Part shown: in pieces, positions 24,001 to 38,246 of the stretch
How positions within the stretch are numbered: the first letter of the stretch is position 1
Layout of the letters: the number at the start of each line of letters is the position of its first letter
Position numbers and translations under genes: made by a program
Notes under the pieces: model-generated
What the model saw: only the letters and a program-made list of their open reading frames with translations
What the model was told of the DNA's origin: nothing
Databases searched by the model: none
Assembly (NCBI GenBank): GCA_008694505.1
Contig: VZDJ01000056.1
Location: 9,572,091-9,636,090 of the forward strand
Source: Cyanoderma ruficeps
Taxonomy: Eukaryota; Chordata; Aves; Passeriformes; Timaliidae
Reading direction: 5' to 3'
Length of the DNA: 64,000 bases

Positions 24001-24229
24001 GAAGTCTAAGGGAGCAGCTGACATTTGGTTTCTCCATTCATTTTCTGTTTAATTCTTCATGGCAGGACAATGCTTTAAAAAAAAAAATAAAAATCCTCTC
24101 TGCTCTGAATTACATGGACTATTTTGGGGCCCAGTCTGCCATAGACAGGGATGTGCCCGTGTGCAGTAGGAGATGGGGATGAGGAGGTAATTCAGCACCT
24201 TCTCAAGTCAAAAGGAGTTTTGGCATCAG

Positions 24230-24480
24230 CCTTTTACAATTAATTTCAAGCCCAGACTATTTTGAGGGCAGTTAATCCCGTTTTATTCTTGCCATTTCTA
24301 GCTGCTCATGGCATAGTAGAAAGCAATATATTATGTAGCCCTTTATAGCAGCATGATCAGTAAAGGAGTAGCTGAGCCATAAATCACATGCTGTACCTCT
24401 CAATGAAAAATAATTAAATCGTTGGAATCTCATTAATTGATATCCTTTATTTAACTGATACACTAAAGGAAAAATATCTT
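24230..24480. promoter_or_regulatory. Candidate conserved element with a HOX-PBX type site
   Basis: On the minus strand TGATTTATGGC at 24386..24376 is a textbook posterior-HOX/PBX composite site. It lies among further AT-rich homeodomain cores (TACAATTAATTT, AATAATTAAATCG, CTCATTAATTGATATCC). Repeat-free and lacking coding potential, so an enhancer is plausible. Confidence 0.35.
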
Positions 24481-27362
24481 GGTTTACCCCCTGTTTCTTC
24501 TGTTCTTTTCCCTGCCCTTGCCAATTCCCTCTGATATAACTTTTTGCAGTTTGACACAGCACATAGAGGAAATAAAGGCCATATTTCCCACCTCAGCCAC
24601 CCACTGCAAAGCCTGTGTGGGTCCCTTTTCCTGGGAATCAGCTGGGTGAGGAGTGGCTTTCCATGGGAATTGCCCTCCCTGATGCTGTGGGCTGGCCCAG
24701 CACCTCCTGCATCCCACCAGGACCAGCCCAGCAGATGGATTTTGGATTCTCACCACAAAGCCCTGGGTCACAGCAGCTCAGTCTTTGGTAGCTGGAGTAA
24801 CTTTCCCTGGTTTTCCATCAGCTGTGGAGCCTGGAGCAATGCCAGAGTACTCTGGGATAGACACCAGAACCGGTGCTGTGGAGTTCTTGTCTTCTTCCCT
24901 GTCTATGAACACACAAACCCAGGGCCAAGATCTGCATCCAAACATCCACTCTGTGCCTGCAGAGAGCTGGGATTTGTCTGGGAACCGCTCAGCGCTTTCT
25001 CACCCCCCAAAAAATTTATCTTCAAGCAAAGCTATCAACCCAAATATTTAGCATCACATATTTAACTCTGTTGTTTAAGCTCTATTATGGATGAAAGGCA
25101 GGCTCCATTAAAAAAAAAATAAATTAAATACTCCAAAGTGTCTATCAGCCGGGTTAGCATCAGGCACTGAACTGCCAGACCACAAATCTTGAATATGTTG
25201 ACGCTAAACGTCTACGAGGAGCATATGTTATGGATCAAAGAACACACTGATTAATCCAGCAGAGACAAAAGTCTGTCACTTTGGTCATGGTGCCATGCTA
25301 CCACAGAAGACAGGACTAAGGGAGCACATGAATAGAAAACAAATGCCAGGGAAAGAAAGAAAAGGGAGAAAAGGAGGTTGCAATCTAAAATAACAATCAA
25401 ATGCTTTCACCCGTGGATGAGGTTTCTTAATGCATTTTCTATTTTTTAAAAAAAAAAAAGTTCTCAAGGTTTTGGGACAGAAATGAATTTCTATTTCACT
25501 GCTATCATTTTATTAATATAATTTTATGTCAATGCAAGCAGTCCATATTTTTTCCTGTGGAAGTTGTCCACATGAAGCCGTCTATTTACATTGGTACATC
25601 GTGAGGGAACAGGAACCTGGAATCACAGCAATGCTTTCCAAGCCAGACTGTTTTTCTCCAGTAGTTTGTTGGTTTATTTTGCATTTCTGCCAAGCAGTTT
25701 AGCAGAGCAGTGTCTTGTTCACGTGCAGTTTTACAGCAATCCTTCAACTGAGGTGTTAAAGTAGAACACACTCTTCTTAAAATCTGCTTGAAAGCAGAGG
25801 AAGATTTCTTCTTTTTTAGTATTTTAAAGTATTTTTCTTTTCAGTATCACAGGCACGAGCACATCCCTGTATTTGGTATGTTTTTCTTAAAGAATGCTTC
25901 AGAAAACCTTTCCTGTAACTTACAAAGGAACACTTATTTCAAACATTTTCCATTTAGTTTCAGTGTTTGTTTGAAAGTGTTTCAAACATTCGCTTTCTCT
26001 GCAGTCGTATCTTCTTCCTCACTGTAGCATTTCGTTTTTAATTAGAAAGGAAAAAAAAAAACCAACTTAGGAAAATGAGACTTCCCTGAATTAAAGCTTT
26101 AATACTGAAAATATTTCTTGTGCAGGAGGTGGCAAAGCCAATGGTCTGTGAGAACCCCCTGCTTGTAAAGTGGGGGGTCTGTACACAGATTACATTCAGA
26201 GCCACCTGATTTTCTGGTGAGAATGGGATTCCCAGCACCCTTTCCAGCTTCCAGGAGAGTCTGTGGTTGAGCTCTGCTGCAGGGCTCCCAGCCCTGGTGT
26301 CATTCAGAGTTGTTTTAACGTTTTGACAAGGTGGCCACCTTCATCACCATAATATCCTGTCCATGCACGTGCACTTGGCTAAATTGATGTATAATGCATG
26401 AACTAGGTTTCTCAAAAGTAGTCTGTGGGGGAGTGTATCAACTATAGATGTTTTGTCAATTCTCCATCTCATTTGGGCACAGATAAGTTATCAGTAATCT
26501 TACACGAGAGGTATTTGTGTGTGAGCAGCTGTGCATATTTTATCTTGGAAATAGCCACTTATACCATGGTACCCAGCAAGCATGTCAGGAAGCACATGCA
26601 CCCTCAATTTTACCTGATTTTATTGCAAAGCGATGCCAGGGGTTTTCTGAAGGAATAACCATGGCTGTATCCAAGAGATTCCTTTAACAACCCCCTGCTC
26701 AGTTGTATTTGTCCTCAGCTTGTTTTTCTGCATAATTTAAAAGACAGCTGTCACAGCTACCTGCTGTCCTGCCTGAAACCTGGACAGTTTTAAATAAACC
26801 TGACATTTGTACAGTGCTAAAGGAGCCCCACACTGGGCTCAGCCCTCCCCACGAGCCTCCCTGATCCCATTCCCAGGAGCCAGGCTGGGATACATGGAAA
26901 AACAATGGCGACAACTCATCACATCACGTTACACTGCCAGAATGAGCAGGCCTTCCCTCAGAGAAAGAGTTAAAGTTAATTGCATGGTAAAGACCATGAG
27001 ATCAGAATCCTGGGACTCAGGAACTGATTTATGCACTGCAAATGTGTATATCCTTTGCAGAAAGGGCCATTTCCTGTTTAAAAATGTAAAAATACTTGAT
27101 TAAACTCTGCGGTTCCCAAACCAAACACATTACACTCTTTAGTCCATTAAAACTCTGCGAGCCCGTTACTTATCGTGCTGTGATGGATTGATTGTATTTA
27201 ATCTCTCCTCCTTCTGAAGTTGTTTTCATTTCCTGCAGCCTTGTGCCCTCCCAGCCCCAACACACCAGCAGTGCATTCACCGGCCGCCAACAGAGCTGAT
27301 TATAAAAAAATCTATTGTCACTTGGACAATGTTTATATGAAAACAGCTACACTTTATGAGTC

Positions 27363-27384
27363 ATTATTATTATTGTTATTGTTG
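27363..27384. repeat. (ATT)/(GTT) trinucleotide repeat
   Basis: Imperfect run of ATT units grading into GTT units. Simple sequence, nothing further to infer. Confidence 0.8.
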
Positions 27385-30300
27385 TCACAAGCCCAGATGG
27401 AAGCCGGAGCGGGGTGGCAATAAGGACACCTGAGCAGGCACCACTGAAAATTCTTATCTTCTACCATTAAATTAAATCAGTGTCAGAGGGTCTGATACAT
27501 TCAAATGATGCTGCACTATATTACTCTAGGAAAAGCACTTTTTAGCTAAACCTAAATACAGAGTAAACACGTTTCTTAAAGGGGGAAAAAAAAATTGGAT
27601 CTTGACCTTTAGTCTAATTATCCAATAATTGTTTGTTATTTACCAAGAAACAAAGGTAAATACTGTTAGCAGACCGACCTTCCCTGCTGTATTAGGAATA
27701 CACAGGGGCAATGGTGTTGTCAGACCTTTTTTTTCTCACACCTACTCAGGGACTTTTTGTACAGCTGAGACTCTCTTAGAAGTGTTAATCAGGCTGGTTC
27801 AAGGAATTTACCAAATAGAAATTCTCACCAAGTTGGAGCACAGTGCAAAGCCCTGCTGTACAATATTAGTGTCATAGATAATTAATTTCCTTAAAGATCA
27901 AGTTCAGGAATCTTTTGCTGTGGAGTTTCTGAGTCATTGCTCATTTCATGGTTTAGGGCTCTGTTTATCCTGAGATTGGTGAACACACACAAGCTTCTTA
28001 AAGCTGTTTTCCAGGTCTGTGCTTCTAAATGATTTCCTTTCTCTCTGCCACTCGCACATTTAAAAATATGAAGTGCAACATCAAAAAATTGCTAAACTAC
28101 GGTATTCATAAGTTCACCTAATTTCAAAAGAATTGAGTAATTTTTCAAAACCTGTGGTGTTCTTGAAAAGGTCTAATACAGATCAATTCTACTGCAGGCT
28201 GTTTTATATCGAGAAGGAAAACTGTCTGCCTGGGGTTTGTTTTCACTTAAAGAACTCTCCTTAGTAGTGTCCATGCTAATTTTCCTCATACCCCCTTGTG
28301 TATGAATTCTATCGTGAACTTTCTCTAACAAACTTGGGAAAATGGTGACAGAGAGTTTCAGACTTCATAATTCATGGACCACTAAGGTTGGTGCTCTTTC
28401 ATTTCTCTTAAGCACAGAGATCCAGCCAAAACTCAGGATTTGCATTAGTGCTTTTTCCATTCTGTGTGGTGATCAGGAGGCAGAACTAATGGGATGGCTC
28501 CTCAATTATTGCATGTAGTCTGAATATGTGGTTGAGACATCAGGAACAGCCGTAAAGAATAAGGGAAGAATTACTGTTCTTCCAACAAACACATGGCTTC
28601 TGAATGGTGGGAGGCAAGAATTGCTGTTATAAAATATAATGCAGCCAGAAATTTCCACAAGGTGTCATGTTGGGATTTTTAAATGCCTAACATCAATTTA
28701 ATTCAAAATGATGCCCCAGTGGAAAACGGGATTATTTTATCTGTTAACTTATCTCCAGGAGTCTAAAAAGCTTTGACTCATCAGTCAGGTATAGTTAATG
28801 TTACACCTCTCAGTTCTTCAGTAAGCCATTTTTCAGATCAGTCCGACTGTGTGGCTTTTAAAATTGACCATTTGCTGGGGAAAGTGAATCAACAGGAAGA
28901 AATGATGTGAATTTTTTCCTGCTGCTGTGGATATCGCCCTTTGGTTGCTCTGGTAATTACTTGGATCAGACAACTTGTGTGATTAGCCTGCAAACTTTGC
29001 TCCGACCTGGAAGAGAAAAGATTAATCTTTTTAATCTTTCCCACTGTCACAGCACACCCTGGCATTGTGCTCTTGGTCAGGGGGGTAATTTCTTAAGTCG
29101 CGTGTTTGGGGTTAAAGTCTTGCTCTTGAGTTGCAATATGTGACCAGGGTTTAAGTAACTGTTATGTGTGATTAAGAGTAATTCTGAGCAATTAAAGAAA
29201 ACAGTTCATTTGTGGCAGGTGGCAGAGACTTAAAGAAGATAATTACTCTTTTTAGCCATCTGTGTTAAGTGCCATTAGCAGAATTAAACTGGGATTCACC
29301 ACTTTGAAATTTGAGGCAAAGTTCTTTTCCCTTAACTACATAATATAATATTGTCTGAAGTCTAATTACCAAAAAAAAGAGAGTAATTTCACCCTGCTTG
29401 CCACGAGGTGCCTATTTGTTAATTTTGTTTAACATGCTGGCACTCCAAGATATGATAAATTAGACAACTGCTTGCACTAAATGTCTTTGAATGATGTGTT
29501 GACTCTGAAAAGCTGTTCAACTTTGAGTGAGTTTATCCTGAAAAGCCCTGATCCGCAGTGACGAACTTCTGCTGAAAAGAAGGAACGTTTCTACCCTTCT
29601 GTCAGGTGTCTGAAACACCCCCCTGCCCTTCCCAGGTATGCTGAGGATCTGAGCACTCCCAGCACTGCTGGTAGCCCTGAGCAGGGATCAGGCAGGGAGC
29701 AGTTCCAGGAACACGTGCTGAGATGTGGAAAATACACATCACCAAAGCGAAAAAAAAGCGACCAGGGGAAACCTTTCCTGGAGGAATGAACACACAGTGT
29801 AGGAATTCCAGCCTCCTGGAAGCACTGGGAGCCTGCAGGGAGTACAAACCAACCCTTTCTCTCTCCAGCTGTGTGATGATAGCACCAAGCCCTGCTGGAA
29901 ATGAAAAGTACAATTCTGCAAAAGCAGTCATCTCTGAAAGTATGGAATTTTTTCCAATTTATCTCCTTTCTGGTAATTATAAGGAGGCTGAGTTTCACGA
30001 CTATAGAACCTGGCTCATGTTTTACCTTCTGGTATTTATCAGTTGTGTCTGCCCTGTACTTTCACTTTGGGTTTTAGCATTCCAGTGAAATTTGGACACA
30101 GTCTCACTCAGTGTATTAAGGTTACTCTGGAAAAATTGCAGATTTTTCCAAATGCTAATGGAGCTTTTGATTATAGAAGTACTTGGGATTTCTTACAGTA
30201 AACTTTAATCACCAGTAGGAGTTTTCATGTTCACAGGATGATCCCAGCTAATTAATGAATCTTTCTTACTGATTAATACCAACTACATTTCATTTAAGAA

Positions 30301-33300
30301 TGGGTGGATTAGGTTAAGGGAATTTTATCAGACTTTAATGACGGTAATGACCAATTATAAATTTAAGGGTATATTAGGATTCCTCTCATGTGTGAAACAC
30401 TTTACAATAGCATTTTTTATAACCTGAGTCTGTATTTATTGGCAGTACTTGTGTAATTCTGTGCAAAATTAGTCTTTAGCAAGGACAGGAGCAGGACACC
30501 CACAAGGACACCACAACAGGGCTGGGATCAGAAGGTGCTGCTCTGAAGGCAGCACAGGGCAGGGATCTGAGATGGTCTTTAAACAAGGAAGAGGTTCACA
30601 ACCTGAACCTCAGTGATGTAACAGATGTATAAGAGATGAAGGACTGAGGATGAGGTCTCCAAAACCTTAGTTATCTCCTAAGGGCACTAAGAGAAAGCAT
30701 CAGGGCTTTCTGATGCTTCTGGAGCAGCATCTCCAGCCCTGCCAGAGGTTTTGATCTTTTCCTTTTTCAGCAGACTTGACGTGAAGAGAGTTCTGGGCAA
30801 TTTTGTTGGCATGACAAAAAAAATTTTGTTGGATTAACAAAGCTGCTTTTTGTTGTCAAGAAATACTGCCTTTCTCTTAGCACAGTATTAAAATGGAAAT
30901 GTAGATACACCCAGAGTCATCCAAGATTCCTGCAGACATCCATGCACCTGGCAGGTGGGATGCAGGGCTCAGGAGGACCTGCAGTATCTGGAGGCCACTC
31001 CTGACATTCCACAGTGCCTAAAATGCCACTAAACTTGGATGTTGAGGCAGAAAAATCCCAGTTCTGGCATGGTATGAATGCTACTGCCAAGCTGATCAGG
31101 CTGTTGGGCCAAGCTGAGTTGTAGCTACATCCAGATGAATTAAACACACGTTTACACAGATTAGATGTTATCCTGTATAAGGTTTCTCGCTCTGTTTATT
31201 GTGCTTTGGTCTGCAAGACATCGCACTGTTCTTTTAGCTGGTGAGATGTCTTTGTTTGAAATAAAAACAATGTTTGCTATGGAGGCAATGTAAGCATGCT
31301 GAATTCTAATGAGTAGGTTTATGTTAAATATACAGGACAGTTATTCAAATCTCCTCCGTGGACCAGACACACTGGGAGTGATGCTGCTAAGCCAGCTCTG
31401 CTGTGGAGCTGTGTGTCCTTCCCAGATACTTCTCCCTTCATTATTTCCTTCCTGAGCTGCATTCTGGGACCGCTACAAAAGAAAGGAGTGGGAGGCAGAG
31501 ATTGTGCAGAAGAACAAAAGCCCTTCAAATAACTCTTTTAGACACTTTTCACACTTTAATTGAATAAATTGTACAGAAAAATCCTATGTCTGTGGTATAC
31601 AACTCCCCAGGTGCTCTCAGCTACCATATCCACAGCTGCTTATAGTCAAACTAGGTAATTTAATACACTTTTATCTGTATATATTGTACAGTGTCTTTTA
31701 AAATCAAATGGCTGTGAATTTTAACTTGGAACAAAGCAAACACCCTGTGAAGGGACACTGCCTCCCTCCTTGGATGTTACTGTTCATCTCTGAGTATTTG
31801 AGCACGGTTTAAAAAAAGCCCTTTACGCTGGTGCATCAACCCTGTTTTCAACCACTGCGTAATGTCACTGACATGACATCCATGCACAAAAAAAAATGTA
31901 TGGCTTGTGGCAGTTGGCAAATCAGCTCCTGCCTGGTGCTCCCCAAGGGGAGGGATTCATGCATGAGGCTGCCAAAAGAAGGGTCATGATTCAGTTTGGC
32001 AGGGGCATAGCCTGGACACATTTTCCTTTAATTGCTCCTTGTCATGTGAGATGTGGTCCTGGGTGACACCGTGGCTAGAATAATACAGAAAATAAACGCT
32101 CACTATCTCATCCACGCCAGAATCTCTAAATGCTCTGTTTATTTTGCCAGTGATGGCTAAAGAAAAAAATAATTAGTGTTTCATTTTCTCCCACCTTTTT
32201 TCCCCCCCACACTTCTGAGTGATGCAGGAGTGAACATAAAGGAATGGCAGCACATGAAACCATTTTTCCGGCTGATCTCTAATCTTACAGTCAAACTGCT
32301 CGTGCCTCACTTTGCAACTTCATCAGCACAGGGAAGAGAGGCTAAAGATACTTCTTAAGTGTCCCTGTAAAGCCTGATGGCCAGGGATGTCCTACAGGTC
32401 CTTCACAGCAGGAAATGCTGTAATTGTCAGCTCCATGTCCCTCCCCTGAAGAGCTGCTCTCCGGTGAAGGCAGGGAAAGAAATGTGAACAAGATTTTACA
32501 AATCTGGCATATGGCAGAGCAACTGCAGAGGCTGGAAGTGGCTCAGCAGCTACAAACTACAGGGAAGAACATCACTCTGAGCATAATGAAACTCCTTCTG
32601 CACCTGGGCACTCTGCATACCCGGTTGGGTTTATTGGAGGGGCAGTTTTAGAACTGGGGAGGAAGGAACTCTGCTCCAGAGTGAATGGGCTGGAGATGAG
32701 GAACATTACAGGGAGGGATGGGAATGATTTTTTTGTATTAACACATGACTGAGATGCATTCCTTGGTAAGACACTGTGCCTCCAGGAGGCAACCCCGTGG
32801 TTTGCCGTCTCCTTACAGTCTGTTTACTGGGCTTAGATCTCACAAAATGATATAAACCAACCATGAAGGACTGCAGAGATTGCACTGTCATCACTGAACC
32901 CCTGGGTACAGAAGTGTCCTGGCCTGTTTGATGTGTTCCCTGACCCAGGGCTGAGCTCTGCCTGGGAACACTGGCCTGGCCTTGGGGCAGCTCCAGCCCA
33001 GGGCAGAACTTGTGGCAGCAGCAGGAACTCAGGGTGGCTGAGGGACAGGACCCTTGGCAGAGCAGCAGGACGGGCCAGCAGAGAGAACACTTCAGACAGA
33101 TCATGAGCAGTGACCCAAAAAGTCATCCAAAGACCCAAAAAGAAGAGCCAGACCACCCTGGCTTTCCAGGCACCAGGAGAAAGGTCTTTGTCTCACTTGT
33201 CCCCAGTAAGCTCCTTGTGCAATTACCATTAAGAGTGTGTCAAGAGTTTGAAGGAATCGGCCGTTTAATTGTATGAAAGCAAAGGTTTAACCACAAAAGC

Positions 33301-34259
33301 TGCCAAGCACTCCCACAATTATCATTTATCAGCCAAACAGAATGTCCTCGGGTTATGTATTCATCAAATGGTTATTGATTTAAGATTTGGGCATTTTACA
33401 AGATTAGAAATTATTACTTGTGATTTAAATAGTGTTTAGAGGACAGAAATCAAATATAAACCAGTGTGTTTGTAAAATGACAGCCTTTTATAAAATTGCA
33501 CAACAGAAATATTGTAGAACAGGAGCCTCCTTCCAGTGCTTTGAAACTAGAGAATTGTCTCCATACACAATTAGCCAAGTATTAAAAATACAGTGGGCTC
33601 ATTTTTCATGTCAAGGGTGCTCTTCCCTGTGACTCTGCTCAGAGTATTAGAGAATATCAGGTACTCTGAAAATCTCTGGAATTAATGTGAGAACACAGAA
33701 ACATGGAAGGCATTTTCTCCTGCTTCTTCCTCTTCTCTTGTTTTAACAGTCCAATTAGTCAGAAACGCCTGAAATTTGACAAAACTCCTTTGGTTTTCAT
33801 TTGAAATGCAGACAGCAGTCATGGGTTGGGTATTTGAACTCTGGTGGAACTCAGGAGAGGTGCTGGCCAATGGTGAGGGAAATCCTTCCCCCAGAGCAGG
33901 GGCAGCCATCACCCCTCACACACGGCCAGCAGCTCACGGCCCCACACAGAAATCCTGAGCTCCTTGGAGGGACAAAGCCAAGACAAGCTCTGTCCAGGAT
34001 AGAGATCTAAACAAATTATCTACTGAACTGTGTCTCTGGAACAGCTCCATCACATCAAAGTAATGATGCCCTGAAGGTGGAGCTGATGTTTGGGCAGGGC
34101 TCAGTGAGGACATCCCGGGTGCTGAGGATGAACCCAACCAGCACAGGGTGTCCCTGCCCCAAACACCAGCCCAGAGGGGCAGCCTGGGCACATTATTCCC
34201 TGTGTCCCAGCCCTTACGGAAGCTCATTGAAGGCTGTGTTTATATACACAAAACCTATC

Positions 34260-34900
34260 ATCATTTAATGTTTTCCCTTGGCCTTTGTAGGCTTGCCCCC
34301 TCAGTGTGACATTTGTTTACAGGTAAAGGTGTTTAAAGCGAAGGGCATTTCTCACAGCGATTTGTCTGTGTCTAAAGAGCCCGAGGCAGGGGGTAGACAT
34401 TTACTTAAAGTATCTTTAGACTACTTCAACCAGGCCTTTGGGACCTCCCTAGTGACCAGCCTATAACGTGGCCTTCTGTAGCATTTCTCTGCGCTATTTC
34501 CTTTAATTGACTAACCTCAACTCTGGCTGTTCAAAATCACTTTAACCCAAACATGCCCCCGGTCTGAAGCGCCTAATGACCTTCCCCTGGCCCTAAACAC
34601 ATATGCTGAGACAATGCAAACATCATTTGGAAGATGAGTAAATTCAATAACCCAATTACCACTGCACCAAAATACCATTTATCAAAGCCTGGCCACAGCA
34701 GTTCAGATCTTTAGCTCTCCCTGTTTCGATGGCCCGGCATTTGGGTGAAAGTAACTAATCGATTTAGGAATGATTAAATAGAAATTTGTAACACTTGGCA
34801 TTATTAAACCTTCAATCTTCATTACAACTGCTTAACAATTACATCATGGGCTGTGTAAAATACATTAACAGTAGCTGGAAACAATCTCCTCATAAATAAA
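34260..34900. promoter_or_regulatory. Strongest candidate conserved non-coding element of the upstream region
   Basis: About 640 bp with roughly twice the CpG of the neighbouring intron (AAAGCGAAGG, CACAGCGATT, TAACGTGG, TGCGCTATTT, AAGCGCCTAA, TTTCGATGG, AATCGATTTAGG) combined with homeodomain-type words (CCTTTAATTGACTAACC, ACCCAATTACCACTGC, GGAATGATTAAAT). Retained CpG in AT-rich, repeat-free DNA suggests selection or low methylation. The frames through it do not resemble any protein. Confidence 0.35.
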
Positions 34901-37900
34901 GACAGCAAAGGTATTAGACTAGTGTTCGATAGGAAGTCTAATAAAAATACATATATTGTGGCATCATTAGTAGGTTGTAAATTCTGAACTTTGGGGGCAC
35001 TTCAAGACTGAAATTTAAAAAAAAATTAAAAAGGCCAATGAGAATCTCCCAGCTGGTATTTATCATTGGACTCATTTATTTCAAAAGGTCTAATTTAGTG
35101 GCAGAGCCAGCAGCCCCGAGGGCTAGAGCTGAACAACAGGTCACCCCTCCATCCTCCTCAAACAGGAGAGAAACACTCCTTTACAGCCAACCCAAATCCC
35201 AGGTTCTGTCACAGGCTCCACACTCATCCTCTGCCTGAAGTTCAGGGAGTTTCTAGTTCCACACGCTCCTTTGGACACGCAGGAGAGGTCCCCTTTTCCT
35301 CTTTAAGTACCAAAACATTCAATGTTTTGTATAATTTTTAAAATAATTTTCCAAGCCCTTCAAAATTCTTTTACCGAATTTTCCTACCATCTTTGTCAAA
35401 GCCGGACCTTCCCAGGAACATCCAAACTGGGCAAATCGTTCTACGCCTTTTGGAAGCTTCACTTCTTGCTAAAAGAAATCACAGCATTTAAAAAACGTCA
35501 CCCAGGCTAGCTATTACACAGATACATTTGGTCTGTGGATCGCTAATCTAAAATACATGTTTATATCCTAACACTTAGATGTTAATACAGCAGATCTCAA
35601 AGTGAAATATTTGCCTCATTGAAATTCAGTATTTACATTAAATTTTGTGTGTACTGAATTAGCGCTAGACCGGCTCCTTTCATAATCTGACAGATACATT
35701 CTTCCAGTACAATGTTTGGATTTAGAATATTTCCAAAGAGTGTTTTGAAAAAAACACAGCATATTTTGAACAGCTAAAGTGAAGTTTGGTATGAATTGTC
35801 ACTAAATGCATCTCAATCATTAATGTGAAATACATAAAGCACTTTTCCCAGGCAGAGCTACGTGTGTTCCAGGGATGTTCAGTGCTCAACAGGGCTGTTA
35901 TTAAACTTCCACAAATCTGATTTTGGGAAGTCCTGCTCCTCTTACCAGCCAGTTCTGATAATCAGCAGTGAAGTCACACATGTTAACTGTAACAACATTA
36001 AACCCTGGATTGATTGTGGGCTGGGAACCGGGAAAGGTGTTTTATCTCAAGGCTACTGGTTCGATTTATCCCAGGTCAGTGGCTGCTGAAATTTGTTCCA
36101 GCTCAGTGAGCATCACTGTCCCATGGGAAGGAGCTGGGTGGGCCTGGACCAGGATCTGGGGAATCTCATTAAAATCCTACAGCAATCAGTGTCCTTAAAA
36201 CACAGCCAGGATGTTAAAAAACAAAGTATTAGCCTATTGCTCCAAATCAACAGGCTTACAAGTCATAGTGAAGTAATGGGGGAGGAAGTTGGTTTTGTTT
36301 CTGGCTCTCATATCCCACAGTGTTTCTCTAAAAACAGAGCTTGCCCTTAAAAGGCAAGAAAAGCTGATGACACTGATCCAGAGGGATGAAACACATTTCT
36401 ACACCCACAGCTTTAAAAGCCACGTCCCAAAGTGTCTGAAGTCAACAGAAGGAATTCCGTAGACTTCAAACGCCTTCACATCAAGCTCTGGGGAGCACAC
36501 GTGTCCCATGGGAATCTGAAGAAAGTGTCAAAGAGTATCAAAGAGACTTAAAATTCAGATGCTTCCAGTTTAGTTTATTTTATGACCATACAACACACTG
36601 CATCAGAGATTGTCTCTGTTACTGCTACAAATGCAATTTGTGCAGGGCAGGGCTAACGTCACCAGTGCCCCAGCCCAGGCAGATCACATCCCTGGGCTGG
36701 CATCTCAAGCTCTGGTGTGACAGAGTGTTTTCATTATTTTTCAAAATAAGATCTTAACCAGAATTGTAAAATATGCCTTAACTTTCTATACCCTAATGAG
36801 GTGTATTTGCATTAACTCCCTAGGCTTGAATATAAATTTAGGATTCTGTTGGTGGTCTGAACTAATTCCCACATCACTGTCTGTAGTTCAGAGGTTTTGA
36901 ATCCTGTTGAGGCAAACAGGTATTGCAAGGTTAATTATCTAAGACCGATCCTGTATTCCATGCACAAATAAACTATTTAGGTCACACACCCGTGCTTTGC
37001 ATCCAACCTCGTACATGAGGCTTGTATAAGCTCTGAATCTTTATTCTGACCAAAATATTTAGCAGATGTTATAAATCCCAGAATATCACGGCATCAGTAA
37101 TTCAGGCATTGAAAACAGCCAGTGAGGAGCAGAAAACTCCTTTTAAATGATGATTGCAGAGGTGCTGCAGCCAGGACTGAAGAATTAAAGCTGAGCCCAG
37201 TCCCAAAGCCTGCGATAACGTGTGTTAATTAACCCCTGACTGAAGGGTCTCTAACACCAGGTCTACTTGGACTTTTCCTTTAGTCCCAGGATGTCTGAAG
37301 CGTGGACAGACAGCTGAGCTTGGTTAGGAGTGACAATGACTGGGCATCTTTTCAACTGTTTAACTTTGCTGAGCTTTGTTTAGCTTTTGCAGACAGTTTT
37401 AAGAGCCGCTACTGACGTAGATCCCGCCAAGCTCTGCGCTGAGGGGTAATGGGCAGCAGATGGGGAAATCCTGCACCAACCATGGCCAGGGTGTTATCAG
37501 CTCACAGGACACGGTCCTTCCTGCCTCCTTGCAGGAAAGACACTTTGAAATGGTTCCTAAAACAGCCACATATCCCTCGTGGTAGGCACCAACTGCTACA
37601 GGGTGAAGATCACAGTCCTGGGGATATTGGAACAGTCAGAACTCAAACAAGTAAAGTTGTTTGAGTTCAGCTCTCTACATTTCCCTCTGGTAGTTCTTCT
37701 GTTTTTGTTTATTTACAGAGAAATAAAGAGTATAATGGGGAACAGTAAAGCTAATCGAAAGCATTTCAGCTGGGTGTGTTTGAGTTGGCAGCACAATAAT
37801 AACTGTAATAATCTCACAACAGCACTGGGTGTCTCAGAGAGCGAATCCAGCCTTCACTCATAAATGTCCAAATGTTTATGGAGGAGGATAAATCCACTCC

Positions 37901-38232
37901 CTGAGTTCACCAGCTGCTACTGAGCAAGTTATCAGCACTGTGTTCGAGATTTTCTGTGGGTGTTGCTGGGGAGCTGTGCCTCGTCAGACACCTAAATCAT
38001 CCGGGCACAGTGCTGGCAGTAACATGCGCTGACTGCAAACACCACCCAAGTGTCGCCTGACTACCTGACACTGCTTTTATTTGGTAGGAAACCACACACT
38101 CACTGGTGTAAGCCTGGTGTCTGGGAGATGTTGGCACAGATATCCTGATTACGTTGTCATCAGGTGTCACCTCTGTGCTGAGTCTGCTCTGTCCTGCCGT
38201 GATTCTCTGGATCGAGAGGGGTGTTTGAGGAT

Positions 38233-38246
38233 ACAGCAGGTGGCAG
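38233..38246 (+). promoter_or_regulatory. CTCF-like motif, plus orientation
   Basis: ACAGCAGGTGGCAG matches 13 of 14 positions of the CTCF core CCASYAGRKGGCRS (only the first base differs). Such matches also occur by chance in 64 kb, so occupancy is unproven. It points right, toward the opposite-facing motif at 52.8 kb. Confidence 0.45.

Noticed and set aside
24544..25065. 173-codon plus-strand open frame
   Set aside because: No domain, antisense to the host gene, composition like its non-coding surroundings.
36050..36075. GGTTCGATTTATCC as a tRNA B box
   Set aside because: No cloverleaf, A box or acceptor stem could be formed around it.
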